Notes under the pieces: generated by a model
The model's input: only the letters and a program-made list of their open reading frames with translations
Database searches by the model: none
What the model was told of the DNA's origin: nothing
Shown here: one piece after another, positions 36,293-45,461 of the stretch
How positions within the stretch are numbered: position 1 is the first letter of the stretch
Layout of the letters: each line of letters opens with the position of its first letter
Position numbers and translations under genes: made by a program
Assembly: GCF_002886185.1 (NCBI RefSeq)
Contig: NZ_KZ614146.1
Coordinates: 2,464,930-2,528,929, forward strand
Reading direction: 5' to 3'
Origin: Salipaludibacillus neizhouensis
Lineage (GTDB): Bacteria; Bacillota; Bacilli; Bacillales; Salisediminibacteriaceae
DNA length: 64,000 nt

Positions 36293-37006
36293 TTACTGAT
36301 CATAAGCCAAAAGTTCTGTAATTTCAGCATTCTCCTGTATTTCCACGGCATACTCACTTTTGGCATGCCCATTTTCATCTTTATAATTTTCTAAGCCAGT
36401 CATTCCTCGATGGTAAGCAGTTAAAGCATGGTTCCAATCCCCATATTCGTTATGCAGAAATTCTAAATAAACGACAGATAATTGTATGGAAAAGTGCGGA
36501 TCAAATAATTTCTCATCATTATATGGAAGATCTGCCATATCTGCTATCCAAGGACCAGTATTTTTCATAAATTGTGCTAACCCATAAGCATGCCCATACT
36601 TTGTTTCAGGACCGACTAACGACGGGTCAAACTGCCCTCCAGTCTCTACCTTTAAGAGTTCATAAACAATATAGGGGTCAACATTTCTCTTTTGAGATTC
36701 AAGTGCTAATAAAGTCCCCCATTCTCTTTTAAAGAGTTTATTGCTATCATCATACAACTGATCAGCTACGTGACGCGCTTCGCCCCATCCGTCATATTCA
36801 CTTGCATCATAATCATCTGGCAGTTGCTCAAAAAAAGCTTCCATTCTTTCCAATTCTAAATTGACTAGCGGTTCTCGCTGTTCTACTTTTTCAAGTTTCA
36901 ATTCTTCAATTGATTTTTGAGTAGTCGAATACTCGCTGCCTAAAATAATTGAAGCTCCAACGAGGACAACAATTGTAATGATCATTATAATCATTTGATT
37001 GCGCAT
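36293..37006 (-). CDS. membrane-anchored lytic transglycosylase (SLT domain)
   Basis: Cleaves peptidoglycan glycan strands at the cell surface. 238 aa: N-terminal membrane anchor (about 5-22), a helical linker, then a C-terminal SLT fold with LESQKRNVDPYIVYELLKVETGGQFDPSLVGPETKYGxAYGLAQFMxxT (catalytic Glu in VETGG, GLAQFM motif) and ALTAYHRGMTGLENY. AAGGAGG precedes ATG 37006; an upstream extension is rejected because it lacks a ribosome binding site. Confidence 0.88.
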   Translation of the reverse strand: MRNQMIIMIITIVVLVGASIILGSEYSTTQKSIEELKLEKVEQREPLVNLELERMEAFFEQLPDDYDASEYDGWGEARHVADQLYDDSNKLFKREWGTLLALESQKRNVDPYIVYELLKVETGGQFDPSLVGPETKYGHAYGLAQFMKNTGPWIADMADLPYNDEKLFDPHFSIQLSVVYLEFLHNEYGDWNHALTAYHRGMTGLENYKDENGHAKSEYAVEIQENAEITELLAYDQ

Positions 37007-37144
37007 TGTTTGTTCCTCCTTCATAATATAACTACAAATTAGCATAATAAACGTTTTACACACAACTTGCAACTTATTACACTCATATACTAGTACCCTT
37101 AATAGTAGAATTACAAACAACAGCTATTTATGTTTTGAATTAAA

Positions 37145-37170
37145 AGGGTGATCAGAATCCTGATCACCCT
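37145..37170 (-). terminator. orphan terminator in a divergent gap
   Basis: Perfect 11-bp stem agggtgatcag / ctgatcaccct with a 4-base loop; on the minus strand followed by TTTTAATTC. It lies between two divergent genes, where no terminator is expected. The rest of 37007-37314 holds no ORF. Confidence 0.65.
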
Positions 37171-37314
37171 ACAAACGATAGCTGTGAAAACAAAAAATCA
37201 ATTCCCAGTCTTCAACTGCAATTAAACATGATTATTGCACATTTCTCCTAATTTGACATATTTTAAATAATCTTAAGTTAATCATATCTGTTTACTACAG
37301 TAGGAGGTAATACA

Positions 37315-37578
37315 TTGAATCCGTTTATAAAAGATGTTGTTAATCAAAAAATCAAAAATCTAACAGCTAAAGAACTTATTCGTATGGGACGTCAAGAAGG
37401 CATTTCACTCACAGTGAAAGAAGCTAACCAAATTCTTTCCATTTTACACGCACAACCATTTGATATTAGTAATAAAAACCAGGTTAATAATATTAAAGCA
37501 CAATTAAAACAAAAATATCCCCAGCTCTATCAGCAGGGAATACTTTTGTTGAAACCGTATGAACATTATTTAGAGTAA
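37315..37578 (+). CDS. yqfT: YqfT family protein (DUF2624)
   Basis: 87-aa cytoplasmic protein of DUF2624, function unknown. Typical N-terminal NPFIKDVVNQKIKNLTAKELIRMGxQEGISLTxxEA. Starts at TTG 37315, 7 bases after AGGAGG. yqfT next to nfo is the B. subtilis order, though here it is on the opposite strand. Confidence 0.85.
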   Translation: MNPFIKDVVNQKIKNLTAKELIRMGRQEGISLTVKEANQILSILHAQPFDISNKNQVNNIKAQLKQKYPQLYQQGILLLKPYEHYLE

Positions 37579-37608
37579 GATAATACTTCCCTACAAATGC
37601 TTTTAAAG

Positions 37609-37652
37609 AGTGTTGGACAGGTAGGAAGAAAAACATGTTCAACACTTTTTTT
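37609..37652 (+). terminator. yqfT terminator
   Basis: 11-bp stem agtgttggaca / tgttcaacact followed by a T-run. Confidence 0.8.
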
Positions 37653-37722
37653 ATTTCAGCTGTTTCATATATTAGCGTTGATCGAAGAAACGAAGGCTGT
37701 GACTACAGTAGCAAAAAAAATA

Positions 37723-37752
37723 GCGAAAAACCCCTTAGGAAGACTTTTTCGC
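37723..37752 (-). terminator. nfo terminator
   Basis: gcgaaaaa / tttttcgc stem on the minus strand followed by TATTTTTTTTGC. Confidence 0.65.
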
Positions 37753-37813
37753 AGAGGCTGAAATCGTTTCCCGCAGAAAATAGCCAACAGGCTTTTTAAT
37801 CCAGGTCATTAGT

Positions 37814-38713
37814 TCACGAATTAGTTATTACTAACAATTCCTCTTTTAGTGAAGGATTAAAAGTTTGAGCTTTTAACATTTCTATTTCTTTTTGATAAGG
37901 AGCTTTTTTATTTTTTTTATCTGTTCCTACATAAGGTGTTTCTAATATCTTAGGAACTTTCTTTAGCGCATCATGGAAGATAACTCGTTCTAGCGTTTCA
38001 AATCCAATATGGCCAAAACCAATATTTTCATGACGGTCTTTACTGGCTCCTTTAATATTTTTACTATCATTCACGTGGAGTACCTTTAGTCGATCTAACC
38101 CGATGATCCGATCGAATTCTGCTAGTACAGCATCTAGATCATTCACTATATCATAGCCCGCATCATGTACGTGACACGTATCAAAACAAACGGAGAGTTG
38201 TTGATTGTGAGTCACTCCGTCTATAATTTTAGCTAATTCTTCAAAAGACCGACCACATTCAGTTCCTTTTCCTGCCATTGTTTCCAAAGCTATTTGCACG
38301 TCTTGATCCGGATCTAAAACCTCATTTAATCCTTCAATAATTTTTTTAATCCCCTCATCAGGACCTGCACCAACATGAGCGCCTGGATGAAGTACGATCT
38401 GTTTTGCACCTAGTGCTTCTGTACGATCAATCTCACTTTTAAGGAAATCGACTCCTAATCGGAAAGTTTCCGGCTTCGTTGTATTTGCAATATTAATAAT
38501 GTAAGGTGCATGCACAACGATATTAGAGATATTATTGGCTTTCATATGTGCTTGACCTGCTTCTATATTCAAGTCTTCAATTGCTTTTCTACGTGTATTC
38601 TGTGGCGCTCCTGTATACACCATAAATGTCGTTGCACCATATGAAGCAGCCTCTTCACTGGCTCCTAACAGCATTTTTTTACCACTCATTGAAACATGAG
38701 ATCCTAATAACAT
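37814..38713 (-). CDS. nfo: endonuclease IV (AP endonuclease)
   Basis: Cleaves DNA 5' to abasic sites in base excision repair; zinc TIM-barrel, 300 aa. All three family signatures are present: [50 protein letters not shown]. In B. subtilis nfo (yqfS) follows cshB as here and functions in spores. AAAGGGG precedes ATG 38713; the TTG at 38731 is too early. Confidence 0.95.
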   Translation of the reverse strand: MLLGSHVSMSGKKMLLGASEEAASYGATTFMVYTGAPQNTRRKAIEDLNIEAGQAHMKANNISNIVVHAPYIINIANTTKPETFRLGVDFLKSEIDRTEALGAKQIVLHPGAHVGAGPDEGIKKIIEGLNEVLDPDQDVQIALETMAGKGTECGRSFEELAKIIDGVTHNQQLSVCFDTCHVHDAGYDIVNDLDAVLAEFDRIIGLDRLKVLHVNDSKNIKGASKDRHENIGFGHIGFETLERVIFHDALKKVPKILETPYVGTDKKNKKAPYQKEIEMLKAQTFNPSLKEELLVITNS

Positions 38714-38800
38714 CTTATTTTCCCCTTTCAAATCTAACGAAGTAATACTAAAAACGTATTTTTTTATATGTAGTGAAGCTTAAAGTCCCAGTAATAAGAA

Positions 38801-38849
38801 CTTACCACTCTTCCAAAACCGAATTAACAAGTCTGGAATGAGTGGTAAG
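38801..38849 (-). terminator. cshB terminator
   Basis: Long stem CTTACCACTC(A)TTCCA / TGGAA(G)AGTGGTAAG on the minus strand; T-rich tail. Confidence 0.75.
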
Positions 38850-38859
38850 AAAATCATTA

Positions 38860-40161
38860 TTATTTTTTTCGGTTCAGTCTTCGTTGTCGTGTTGCATCTC
38901 TTTCCATTTGTTGTTTTGCTTTCTTCTTATAGCCTGGTTTTACTTTTTTAGGAAGTTTAATTTTTGCGTTGGCACCCTTATCATCAGACTTTACTGATCT
39001 GTTTTGTACCTGAAATGATCTCTTTTCGATCGTAGTCCATTCATCTTTTTTCAGTTCTGTATACTTAAAATTAATTTTCTGTTTTTCTAGTCTTTCAATA
39101 CTATTCTGATCATCTCTTCCATAAAGGGTAATGGCAATACCATCCCACCCGGCACGAGCTGTTCTTCCTACTCGGTGAACGTAATATTCTAATTCTTTAG
39201 GAATTTCATAATTTATAATATGACTAATTCCTTTGATGTCAATTCCTCTGGCCACTAAATCAGTTGCGACCAAATATTGAATTTCAGCATCTTGCAATTT
39301 TTTCAATACTTTTTTACGATTCCGAGCAGGAACACCGCCGTGAATACAATCAACATTCAAGCCTTCTTTTTGCAAGCGGCTGAATACTTTGTTCGCTGAG
39401 TCTTTTGTGTTAGTAAAAATAATCGCCAGAAAAGGATTAACCTTTTTTGCTATTCTCACAAGTAAATCTTCACGGTCCCGATCTCGATCCGGCACGAGCC
39501 AATGTTCCATGCGAGTTGGAGAAGCACCTTTTGCTTCCACTTCAATTTGCTTTGGATTCTTCATATATTTTTGCAGGAAAGGCTTTAACTTTTCAGGAAT
39601 TGTTGCTGAAAAAACTAGAAGCTGAAGATCCTCACCTAATCGAGATGCAATGAGATCCACATCTTCAATGAAGCCCATATCAAGCATTTGATCCGCTTCA
39701 TCAACGACAAAGGTTTTTATGGCGGATGGTTTTAACGCCTGCTGGTTTAACATATCTAAAATTCTTCCTGGTGTACCTATGATGACATGCGGTTGATTTT
39801 TAACTTTTTCAATCATACGTAGACGATCTGTCCCACCAACTACTAATGATGTCGTAATTGGATCTTCACTCGTTTGACTATATGAAGTAAAAACTTCGTA
39901 TAGCTGTGTGGCTAATTCTCTAGTTGGAGCTGCAATAATATGTTGGGTGGTTTTTGATGCAGGATCTACATTGTGAAGTATTGGCAATAGAAAAGCTAAT
40001 GTTTTTCCTGTGCCCGTATGTGATCTTCCAATGACATCTTGTCCATTCTTTATTGCTGGTATGAGGCGTTCTTGAATTTCAGTAGGTAAATTTATCCCAT
40101 TATCCTTCAAGGCTTCAATAAGAAAGCTCTTTAATTCAAATCGTTCAAAATTATGTTTCAT
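38860..40161 (-). CDS. cshB: DEAD-box RNA helicase CshB
   Basis: ATP-dependent RNA unwinding, cold-shock and ribosome biogenesis. 433 aa. Q-motif (GINLPTEIQERLIPAI), Walker A HTGTGKT, PTRELA, VDEADQ, SAT, IFTNTKDSA, ATDLVARGIDI, HRVGRTARAG; ends in a basic, Lys/Arg-rich tail. Between yqfQ and nfo exactly as B. subtilis cshB (yqfR). AGGAGT-type ribosome binding site precedes the ATG. Confidence 0.93.
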   Translation of the reverse strand: MKHNFERFELKSFLIEALKDNGINLPTEIQERLIPAIKNGQDVIGRSHTGTGKTLAFLLPILHNVDPASKTTQHIIAAPTRELATQLYEVFTSYSQTSEDPITTSLVVGGTDRLRMIEKVKNQPHVIIGTPGRILDMLNQQALKPSAIKTFVVDEADQMLDMGFIEDVDLIASRLGEDLQLLVFSATIPEKLKPFLQKYMKNPKQIEVEAKGASPTRMEHWLVPDRDRDREDLLVRIAKKVNPFLAIIFTNTKDSANKVFSRLQKEGLNVDCIHGGVPARNRKKVLKKLQDAEIQYLVATDLVARGIDIKGISHIINYEIPKELEYYVHRVGRTARAGWDGIAITLYGRDDQNSIERLEKQKINFKYTELKKDEWTTIEKRSFQVQNRSVKSDDKGANAKIKLPKKVKPGYKKKAKQQMERDATRQRRLNRKK

Positions 40162-40439
40162 CTTACTCCTTCTTTCTCTTTTCGTCTTTATACAAAACGA
40201 ATCGGCTAAGCTAATTACCTATTTTATCATGAAAACAATCGTGAAGGCTAGTTCTAAAGAAGACTTTACTTGTTATCTCCTCAAGATTAATTCGTTTCTT
40301 CTTCCCCTCTATGTCTAAATCCAAAATACATTACATATTTTGCGTACCTTATTCTATTTTATGAGAATAACGCCCAAACAACTTTTGATGGTTTGCATAT
40401 GACTAATAAGAGAAGAATTTGCACGAAAGGATGATATTC

Positions 40440-41006
40440 ATGTTTGGCCCTCCACCATATCAACAATTTCAACCACCTTCTAATCCGGGCTTTAATCTTT
40501 TTCAACCTGGTCCTTTCACCGGTGGCGCGCCTCAAGCCCCACCCGCTGCTGCTGCATCAGGTGGAAAGGGATTTTTATCTAAATTACTCGGTGGGAAAGC
40601 TGCTGCTGCTGCTGCTGCTGCACCTGCCGTTACCGGCGCTCCTTCTGCTGCAAGCGGGATGAATATTGGTCAAATGCTAGGTTATGCCCAACATGCTCAA
40701 CACGTTATTAAAACTGTTCAAACAGTAGGACCAATCGTTCAACAATATGGTCCCCTTCTAAAGTCTTTACCCGCTTTACTTGCGGTATTAAAATCAAATA
40801 CGGATGATGCCGAAGACTCTTCCACTTCAGTAGAACCTGCTGATCCTTCAGAGGAAGATAAAAAATCAACTTCATCGATACCTAAAGCCTCACCCGCTAT
40901 TGAAAAAAAGGTGAAGAAACAAGTTCCTGTGCCGAAAAAAATCACTCCTAAGAAAAAAGTATCTACATTCCAATCCGAACCGTCAAAACCAAAACTTTAT
41001 GTATAG
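40440..41006 (+). CDS. yqfQ: YqfQ/VrrA-family protein with alanine repeat
   Basis: 188-aa Pro/Gln/Ala-rich protein of the VrrA/YqfQ family, associated with the spore coat or surface in Bacillus; function unknown. N-terminus MFGPPPYQQFQPPSNPGF, a Gly/Ala-rich middle with an eight-alanine tract, then a helical part (MGQMLGYAQHAQHVIKTVQTVGPIVQQYGPLLKSLPALL), and a Lys-rich tail. ATG 40440 follows AAAGGATG. It lies between cshB and the ispH side, as yqfQ does in B. subtilis. Confidence 0.8.
   Translation: MFGPPPYQQFQPPSNPGFNLFQPGPFTGGAPQAPPAAAASGGKGFLSKLLGGKAAAAAAAAPAVTGAPSAASGMNIGQMLGYAQHAQHVIKTVQTVGPIVQQYGPLLKSLPALLAVLKSNTDDAEDSSTSVEPADPSEEDKKSTSSIPKASPAIEKKVKKQVPVPKKITPKKKVSTFQSEPSKPKLYV
40599..40622 (+). 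repeat. (GCT)7 triplet repeat in yqfQ
   Basis: Seven GCT codons plus GCA encode an uninterrupted alanine tract; a further short GCT run precedes it at about 40546. Confidence 0.9.
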
Positions 41007-41181
41007 TGTTTTACTGGAAATTTACCTACATCGTCTGACACGATGTAGCATACATAGTAAGGAATATTTTATCACATTTCCTCGAATCTTTTTATTGACT
41101 AATCGGAATTAACATAGTAAAATTTTTATTTTAAATTATTTTGTGCTATAATAGAAATATTATTGTATTGGAGGAATGTCT

Positions 41182-41679
41182 ATGTTTAAAGTGGGAGACA
41201 GTGTCGTTTACCCTTACCATGGGGCAGGGCAAATTAAAGACATGGAAGAAAAAGATATTCTTGGTGAAAAACTAACGTACTATGTTGTTTATTTCCCTTT
41301 GAATCACGTAACATTAATGCTTCCAGAAAAGCGTATTCAAGAATCCGGTTTAAGGAAAATCATTGAAACTACCCAGCTTGAAGAACTGGCAGTAGCTTTA
41401 AAAACCTGCGAAGTCCCCGTTAAAAAAGAGGCAGCTCGTCCATATTCAAAGGAAAATGAAACACTTCTGAAAACCGGTAGTATTTTAGATGCTGCAAGCG
41501 TCATTGCAAACTTAACTTCAAAAGAGGGCGAACGAAACAACGGCCTTCATATGGAAGATCGTAAAAATTTAGATCGCGCTAAACAATTTATCGCCAGTGA
41601 ATTAATGCTTGTTAATGATATTAGTGAAGAAGAAGCATTAAGCTTTATAAATGAAAATTCCCAGTCACAAGGTGCTTAA
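41182..41679 (+). CDS. CarD-like transcription factor
   Basis: 165-166 aa. N-terminal CarD_TRCF RNA-polymerase interaction domain (MFKVGDSVVYPYHGAGQI...GEKLTYYVVYFPLNHVTLMLPEKRIQESGLRKI) plus a C-terminal helical DNA-binding part. CarD-type proteins bind the RNAP beta subunit and stabilise open complexes at rRNA and other promoters. GGAGG lies 7 bases before ATG 41182; ATG 41176 is too close to it. Confidence 0.88.
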   Translation: MFKVGDSVVYPYHGAGQIKDMEEKDILGEKLTYYVVYFPLNHVTLMLPEKRIQESGLRKIIETTQLEELAVALKTCEVPVKKEAARPYSKENETLLKTGSILDAASVIANLTSKEGERNNGLHMEDRKNLDRAKQFIASELMLVNDISEEEALSFINENSQSQGA

Positions 41680-41711
41680 TAGTTGTTCTGTCAATTGAAT
41701 AGCATTTTAAG

Positions 41712-41757
41712 GGGGCACTGAAAAAGTCGTTTTTAACTTTTTCAGTGCCCTCTTTTT
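41712..41757 (+). terminator. carD terminator
   Basis: gggcactgaaaaagt / actttttcagtgccc stem followed by TCTTTTTG. Confidence 0.9.
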
Positions 41758-41940
41758 GCAATTAAAGAAACCTTCACGTGTTATTTATTACCTCCCTTCT
41801 CCTTTCTAACCCCTATCTCTTTGATTGTTTTCCAAAGACACAAGCTTTATAATGAGATAGTGAAGTTAGTATAATGGTTACTAGCTGAGAAATGAATTTA
41901 AAGAGAAAAATGATATTTGTATTATAGAGGAGGATTTCTC

Positions 41941-42900
41941 ATGGAAGTCATTAAAATATCTCCACGAGGTTATTGCTATGGAGTGGTAGATGCTATGGCT
42001 CTGGCCAGACAAGCCGCAGATAATCTGGATTTACCTAGACCTATCTACATTCTGGGTATGATCGTTCATAATAAACATGTTACAGATGCTTTTGAGGTTG
42101 ATGGTGTTATTACACTTGATGGTTCTAACCGTTTAGAAATACTAAAACAGGTAGATAAAGGGACAGTTATTTTTACAGCTCACGGTGTTTCTCCTGAGGT
42201 AAGAGAGTTAGCAAAGAAAAAGGGACTTACTACTATTGACGCTACCTGTCCGGATGTAACGGTGACTCACGACCTTATTCGCAGTAAAAAAGATGAAGGA
42301 TACGAATTCATCTATATAGGAAAGAACGGCCATCCAGAACCAGAAGGGGCTATTGGCGTTGCTCCTGATGTTGTGCATCTTGTAGAATCCGTCAAAGATG
42401 TAGAAAATTTAGAACTTAACAATGATAAGATTCTTGTTACAAATCAGACAACAATGAGTCAATGGGACGTCTCCCATGTGATAAATGCGGCAATTAAAAA
42501 GTATCCTCATGCAGAAGTTCACAATGAAATATGTTTAGCCACTCAGGTACGTCAAGAGGCTGTTGCCAAGCAAGCTGGTGAAGCTGATCTACTTATCGTG
42601 GTCGGTGATCCGAAAAGTAACAACTCGAATCGCCTTGCTCAAGTTTCCAAAGATATTGCAGACACACCATCTCACCGCATTAGCCATGTAAATGAAATTC
42701 ACTTGGAATGGCTAAAAGGCATTGATAAAGTTGCTGTCACTTCTGGAGCAAGTACACCCACACCTATTACAAAAGAGGTTATTACTTTTCTACAAAACTT
42801 TGACGAGGATGACCCACACACTTGGGATACTACTAGTATGGTGAAATTAACTAAAATTCTTCCAAAGATTAAAAAGAAGAAAAAAATTCAAAATGTATAG
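41941..42900 (+). CDS. ispH: 4-hydroxy-3-methylbut-2-enyl diphosphate reductase
   Basis: Last step of the MEP pathway: reduces HMBPP to IPP and DMAPP with an Fe4S4 cluster. 319 aa. Cluster cysteines are visible at Cys12 (GYCYGV), Cys103 (DATCPDV), and Cys198 (NEICLAT); a HGVSP motif follows. GAGGAGG precedes ATG 41941; the upstream frame to 41917 has no ribosome binding site. Confidence 0.96.
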   Translation: MEVIKISPRGYCYGVVDAMALARQAADNLDLPRPIYILGMIVHNKHVTDAFEVDGVITLDGSNRLEILKQVDKGTVIFTAHGVSPEVRELAKKKGLTTIDATCPDVTVTHDLIRSKKDEGYEFIYIGKNGHPEPEGAIGVAPDVVHLVESVKDVENLELNNDKILVTNQTTMSQWDVSHVINAAIKKYPHAEVHNEICLATQVRQEAVAKQAGEADLLIVVGDPKSNNSNRLAQVSKDIADTPSHRISHVNEIHLEWLKGIDKVAVTSGASTPTPITKEVITFLQNFDEDDPHTWDTTSMVKLTKILPKIKKKKKIQNV

Positions 42901-42911
42901 TATTTTAAGAA

Positions 42912-42942
42912 GAAGGCCGCCAAAATATTTTTGGTGGCCTTC
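42912..42942. terminator. hairpin between convergent ispH and yqfO
   Basis: gaaggccgccaaaa / tttttggtggccttc stem with a short loop; T-tails are weak. A second small palindrome (cgctctag / ctagagcg) follows at 42942-42969. Confidence 0.6.
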
Positions 42943-43016
42943 GCTCTAGTATAGAACCTGCCTAGAGCGGATTCAAGTTTCTAAATTATATCAACTCTTT
43001 ATAAGTAACACTCTTT

Positions 43017-44135
43017 CTACAAAAATCGGAAAGGATCGGTATGAACATTAGAACTAATAACCTCTGTATCATATTTCTTATCTCTAAGAAAAAGTTCTAC
43101 TTTTTTACGTACCCCTTCTTTCATAATTTTTTCTACATTATGTCCAGGGTCTACCATCGCTAACCCTTCTACCATCGCATCGTGAGCCACATGATAGTAT
43201 AGATCCCCGGTAACATAAACATCCGCACCTTGCCTTATTGCCTGGAAAGTGTATTTGTTTCCATCACCACCAAGAACAGCTACTTTTTTAACTTTCCGAT
43301 TTCCTTCACCAACCACACGAAGACCCTTTACGTCAAAAGCAAGCTTCACTTTCTCCGCGAATTCATCTAACGTTAACTCATTTTCCAAATAACCAATTCT
43401 TCCTAAACCCAAGGGTTTTCCAGGAGAAGCTATTTGATATAGATCATAGGCAACTTCCTCATAGGGATGTGCTTTGGTCATCGCTTGGATTACTTTTTTT
43501 TGCTGCGATGCATGGTACACCGTTTCTATTTTTACTTCATCCACAAACTCCATTTTACCTTTTTCACCGATGAATGGATCCGTTCCTTCCTCAGGTTTAA
43601 AAGCACCCGTGCCTAGTGAGTTAAAGGTGCAGTGACTATAGTTACCTATATATCCCGCTCCCGCTCCTCCAAGCGCTTGTCTTACGTTATCAGCCTGCTC
43701 TTCAGGAACAAACACAACAAGCTTCATTAATGGATCCGTATCTGTCTCGACGAGTACACGAAGGTCAGTTAGTTCTAATGCATCTGCCATCATGTCATTT
43801 ACACCACCTGGTGCTACATCCAGGTTTGTGTGAGCAGCGTAGACAGTGATATTATGTTTAATAAGTTTTTCAATTGTTCTTCCATACCCAGTATCAGTGC
43901 GCAGAGCTTTAATAGGTTTGAATATAACAGGGTGATGAGCAATGATTAAGTCAACATCATTATCAATAGCTTCATCAACCACTGTCTCCAAGACATCTAA
44001 TGCTATCATTACTTTTTTTATCGGTTTATTTAACGTGCCTACCTGTAAACCGACCTTATCACCTTCAACAGCATAAGATTTTGGTGAAAATTGTTCAAAT
44101 GACTGAATAATCGTTTGGCCATTCGCTAACTTCAC
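43017..44135 (-). CDS. yqfO: Nif3-like dinuclear metal-center protein YqfO
   Basis: DUF34/NIF3 family, 372 aa, with the PII-like insert (about 130-235) of the Bacillus YqfO form. Metal-binding histidines in DLIIAHHPVIFKPIK and HTNLDVAPGGVN, plus the C-terminal TGDLYYHVAHDAM. Proposed as a metal-insertase or GTP-cyclohydrolase-like enzyme; role unsettled. The GTG start at 44135 overlaps the trmK stop by four bases and follows AAGGAGG, so the two are translationally coupled. Confidence 0.92.
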   Translation of the reverse strand: MKLANGQTIIQSFEQFSPKSYAVEGDKVGLQVGTLNKPIKKVMIALDVLETVVDEAIDNDVDLIIAHHPVIFKPIKALRTDTGYGRTIEKLIKHNITVYAAHTNLDVAPGGVNDMMADALELTDLRVLVETDTDPLMKLVVFVPEEQADNVRQALGGAGAGYIGNYSHCTFNSLGTGAFKPEEGTDPFIGEKGKMEFVDEVKIETVYHASQQKKVIQAMTKAHPYEEVAYDLYQIASPGKPLGLGRIGYLENELTLDEFAEKVKLAFDVKGLRVVGEGNRKVKKVAVLGGDGNKYTFQAIRQGADVYVTGDLYYHVAHDAMVEGLAMVDPGHNVEKIMKEGVRKKVELFLRDKKYDTEVISSNVHTDPFRFL

Positions 44136-44836
44136 GATAATTCCTCCTTGATCCATTGTAATCTTTTTGAAATTTCATTCATTTTTTCTTCTTTATTTGT
44201 TTCTTTTTTTGCTTGTTGAATTTGCGATCTCACGTGTTCTAATTTTAACTCTTCCCTTATCCATTTCTTTTGAAAAGTAGAATTTTTATTTTTCAATAAA
44301 CAAGGTCCCATCCAGAGTTCCTTTTCTAAGTTGTCGCTATACATTGCAGAAGGTTTACCTGGCTCTGCAACAATTATTTCATAAATATGCTCATCTTCTT
44401 CTACCATTTCTTCTGCTATCAAACTCCACTGATGTTGAAAGAGCCACTTTCTAATATGATTAGCAGCTACATTTGGTTGTAAAACCAGTCGTTTTACATT
44501 CACTAATTGTTGTTTTCCTTCATCTAAAATGGAAGTTATTAATGGTCCGCCCATGCCCGCTATCACAATAGTATCGACATTTTCACCTTCAAGAACTTCC
44601 AGTCCACTACCTAACTTCGCTGTAATTTTCGACGATAATTCATGTTTGTTAATTAGAGATCTTGCTGAGCTCAACGGTCCTTCATTTACTTCTCCGGCAA
44701 TGGCCGTTTTACACTTTTTGTTTTGCACCAAAAATACAGGTAAATAAGCATGATCTGTGCCTATATCTGCTACAGTGTCTCCAATCACGTATCCACCAAC
44801 AGTATGTAATCGTATCGAAAGATTTTGTTCATTCAT
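44132..44836 (-). CDS. trmK: tRNA (adenine(22)-N(1))-methyltransferase TrmK
   Basis: Methylates A22 in the D-loop of tRNA (Ser, Tyr and others in Bacillus). 234 aa SAM-dependent Rossmann methyltransferase: DIGTDHAYLPVFLVQ, IAGMGGPLITSIL, LQPNVAANHIRKWL, followed by a helical C-domain. AAGGTG precedes ATG 44836. Confidence 0.92.
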   Translation of the reverse strand: MNEQNLSIRLHTVGGYVIGDTVADIGTDHAYLPVFLVQNKKCKTAIAGEVNEGPLSSARSLINKHELSSKITAKLGSGLEVLEGENVDTIVIAGMGGPLITSILDEGKQQLVNVKRLVLQPNVAANHIRKWLFQHQWSLIAEEMVEEDEHIYEIIVAEPGKPSAMYSDNLEKELWMGPCLLKNKNSTFQKKWIREELKLEHVRSQIQQAKKETNKEEKMNEISKRLQWIKEELS

Positions 44837-44920
44837 AAAAATCACCTTAGCTCCTATGTTAATACTGGTTCAAAGCATTTAAAAAAATAATAATGTTTTT
44901 GAACTTCCTTTTATATGACA

Positions 44921-44947
44921 AAAAGAAGGATACATGATCCTTCTTTT
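44921..44947 (-). terminator. cccA terminator
   Basis: aaaagaaggat / atccttctttt stem; the minus strand continues TTTTTGTC. Confidence 0.8.
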
Positions 44948-44956
44948 ACTAATTAA

Positions 44957-45328
44957 TTATTCAGATTCAGCCATAATAAATTCAGCTACAGCATCAGCTT
45001 CTTCTCCTGCTACTAGTCCATCAGGCATATTACCTGGACCTTCTGCAATTGCAGCCAGAACATCATCGTGCGAAAGATTTCCGCCATTTAATGGTGGACC
45101 TGACGCACCACTCAAGTCTCCGCCGTGACAACCTGCACAGGTACCTTCAAAAATATTTTCTCCTAATTCCACAGGACTTGCAAATTCTTCTTCCGCAGCG
45201 TTTTCATTGCCTTCACCATTTTCGGATGCAATATCCTCCTGATTAATACCAACAAACGATAAAACAATGATTAAACCGATCCCTAGAAATGCAGTTAATG
45301 CGAAAGGGAATAGTGGTTTTCCTCTCAT
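44957..45328 (-). CDS. cccA: cytochrome c550
   Basis: Small membrane-anchored c-type cytochrome carrying electrons to terminal oxidases. 123 aa: an N-terminal membrane helix (about 8-27), acidic linker, and one haem domain with CAGCH and an axial Met (GNMPDG). In B. subtilis cccA lies between trmK and sigA as here. Monocistronic. Confidence 0.93.
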   Translation of the reverse strand: MRGKPLFPFALTAFLGIGLIIVLSFVGINQEDIASENGEGNENAAEEEFASPVELGENIFEGTCAGCHGGDLSGASGPPLNGGNLSHDDVLAAIAEGPGNMPDGLVAGEEADAVAEFIMAESE

Positions 45329-45461
45329 CTGTATGTACCTCCCTTATTATATACTAAGATAATTAATTTTAAACGCTTCACATCGCAAAGCTCTATTATA
45401 TTGTATATGAAAAACTAACAATAGAAAAGTAAAATATCTATTTCCATCACAATTGATATTT

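Noticed and set aside
39389-39653. Overlapping plus-strand ORFs within cshB
   Set aside because: Antisense shadows of the helicase gene.
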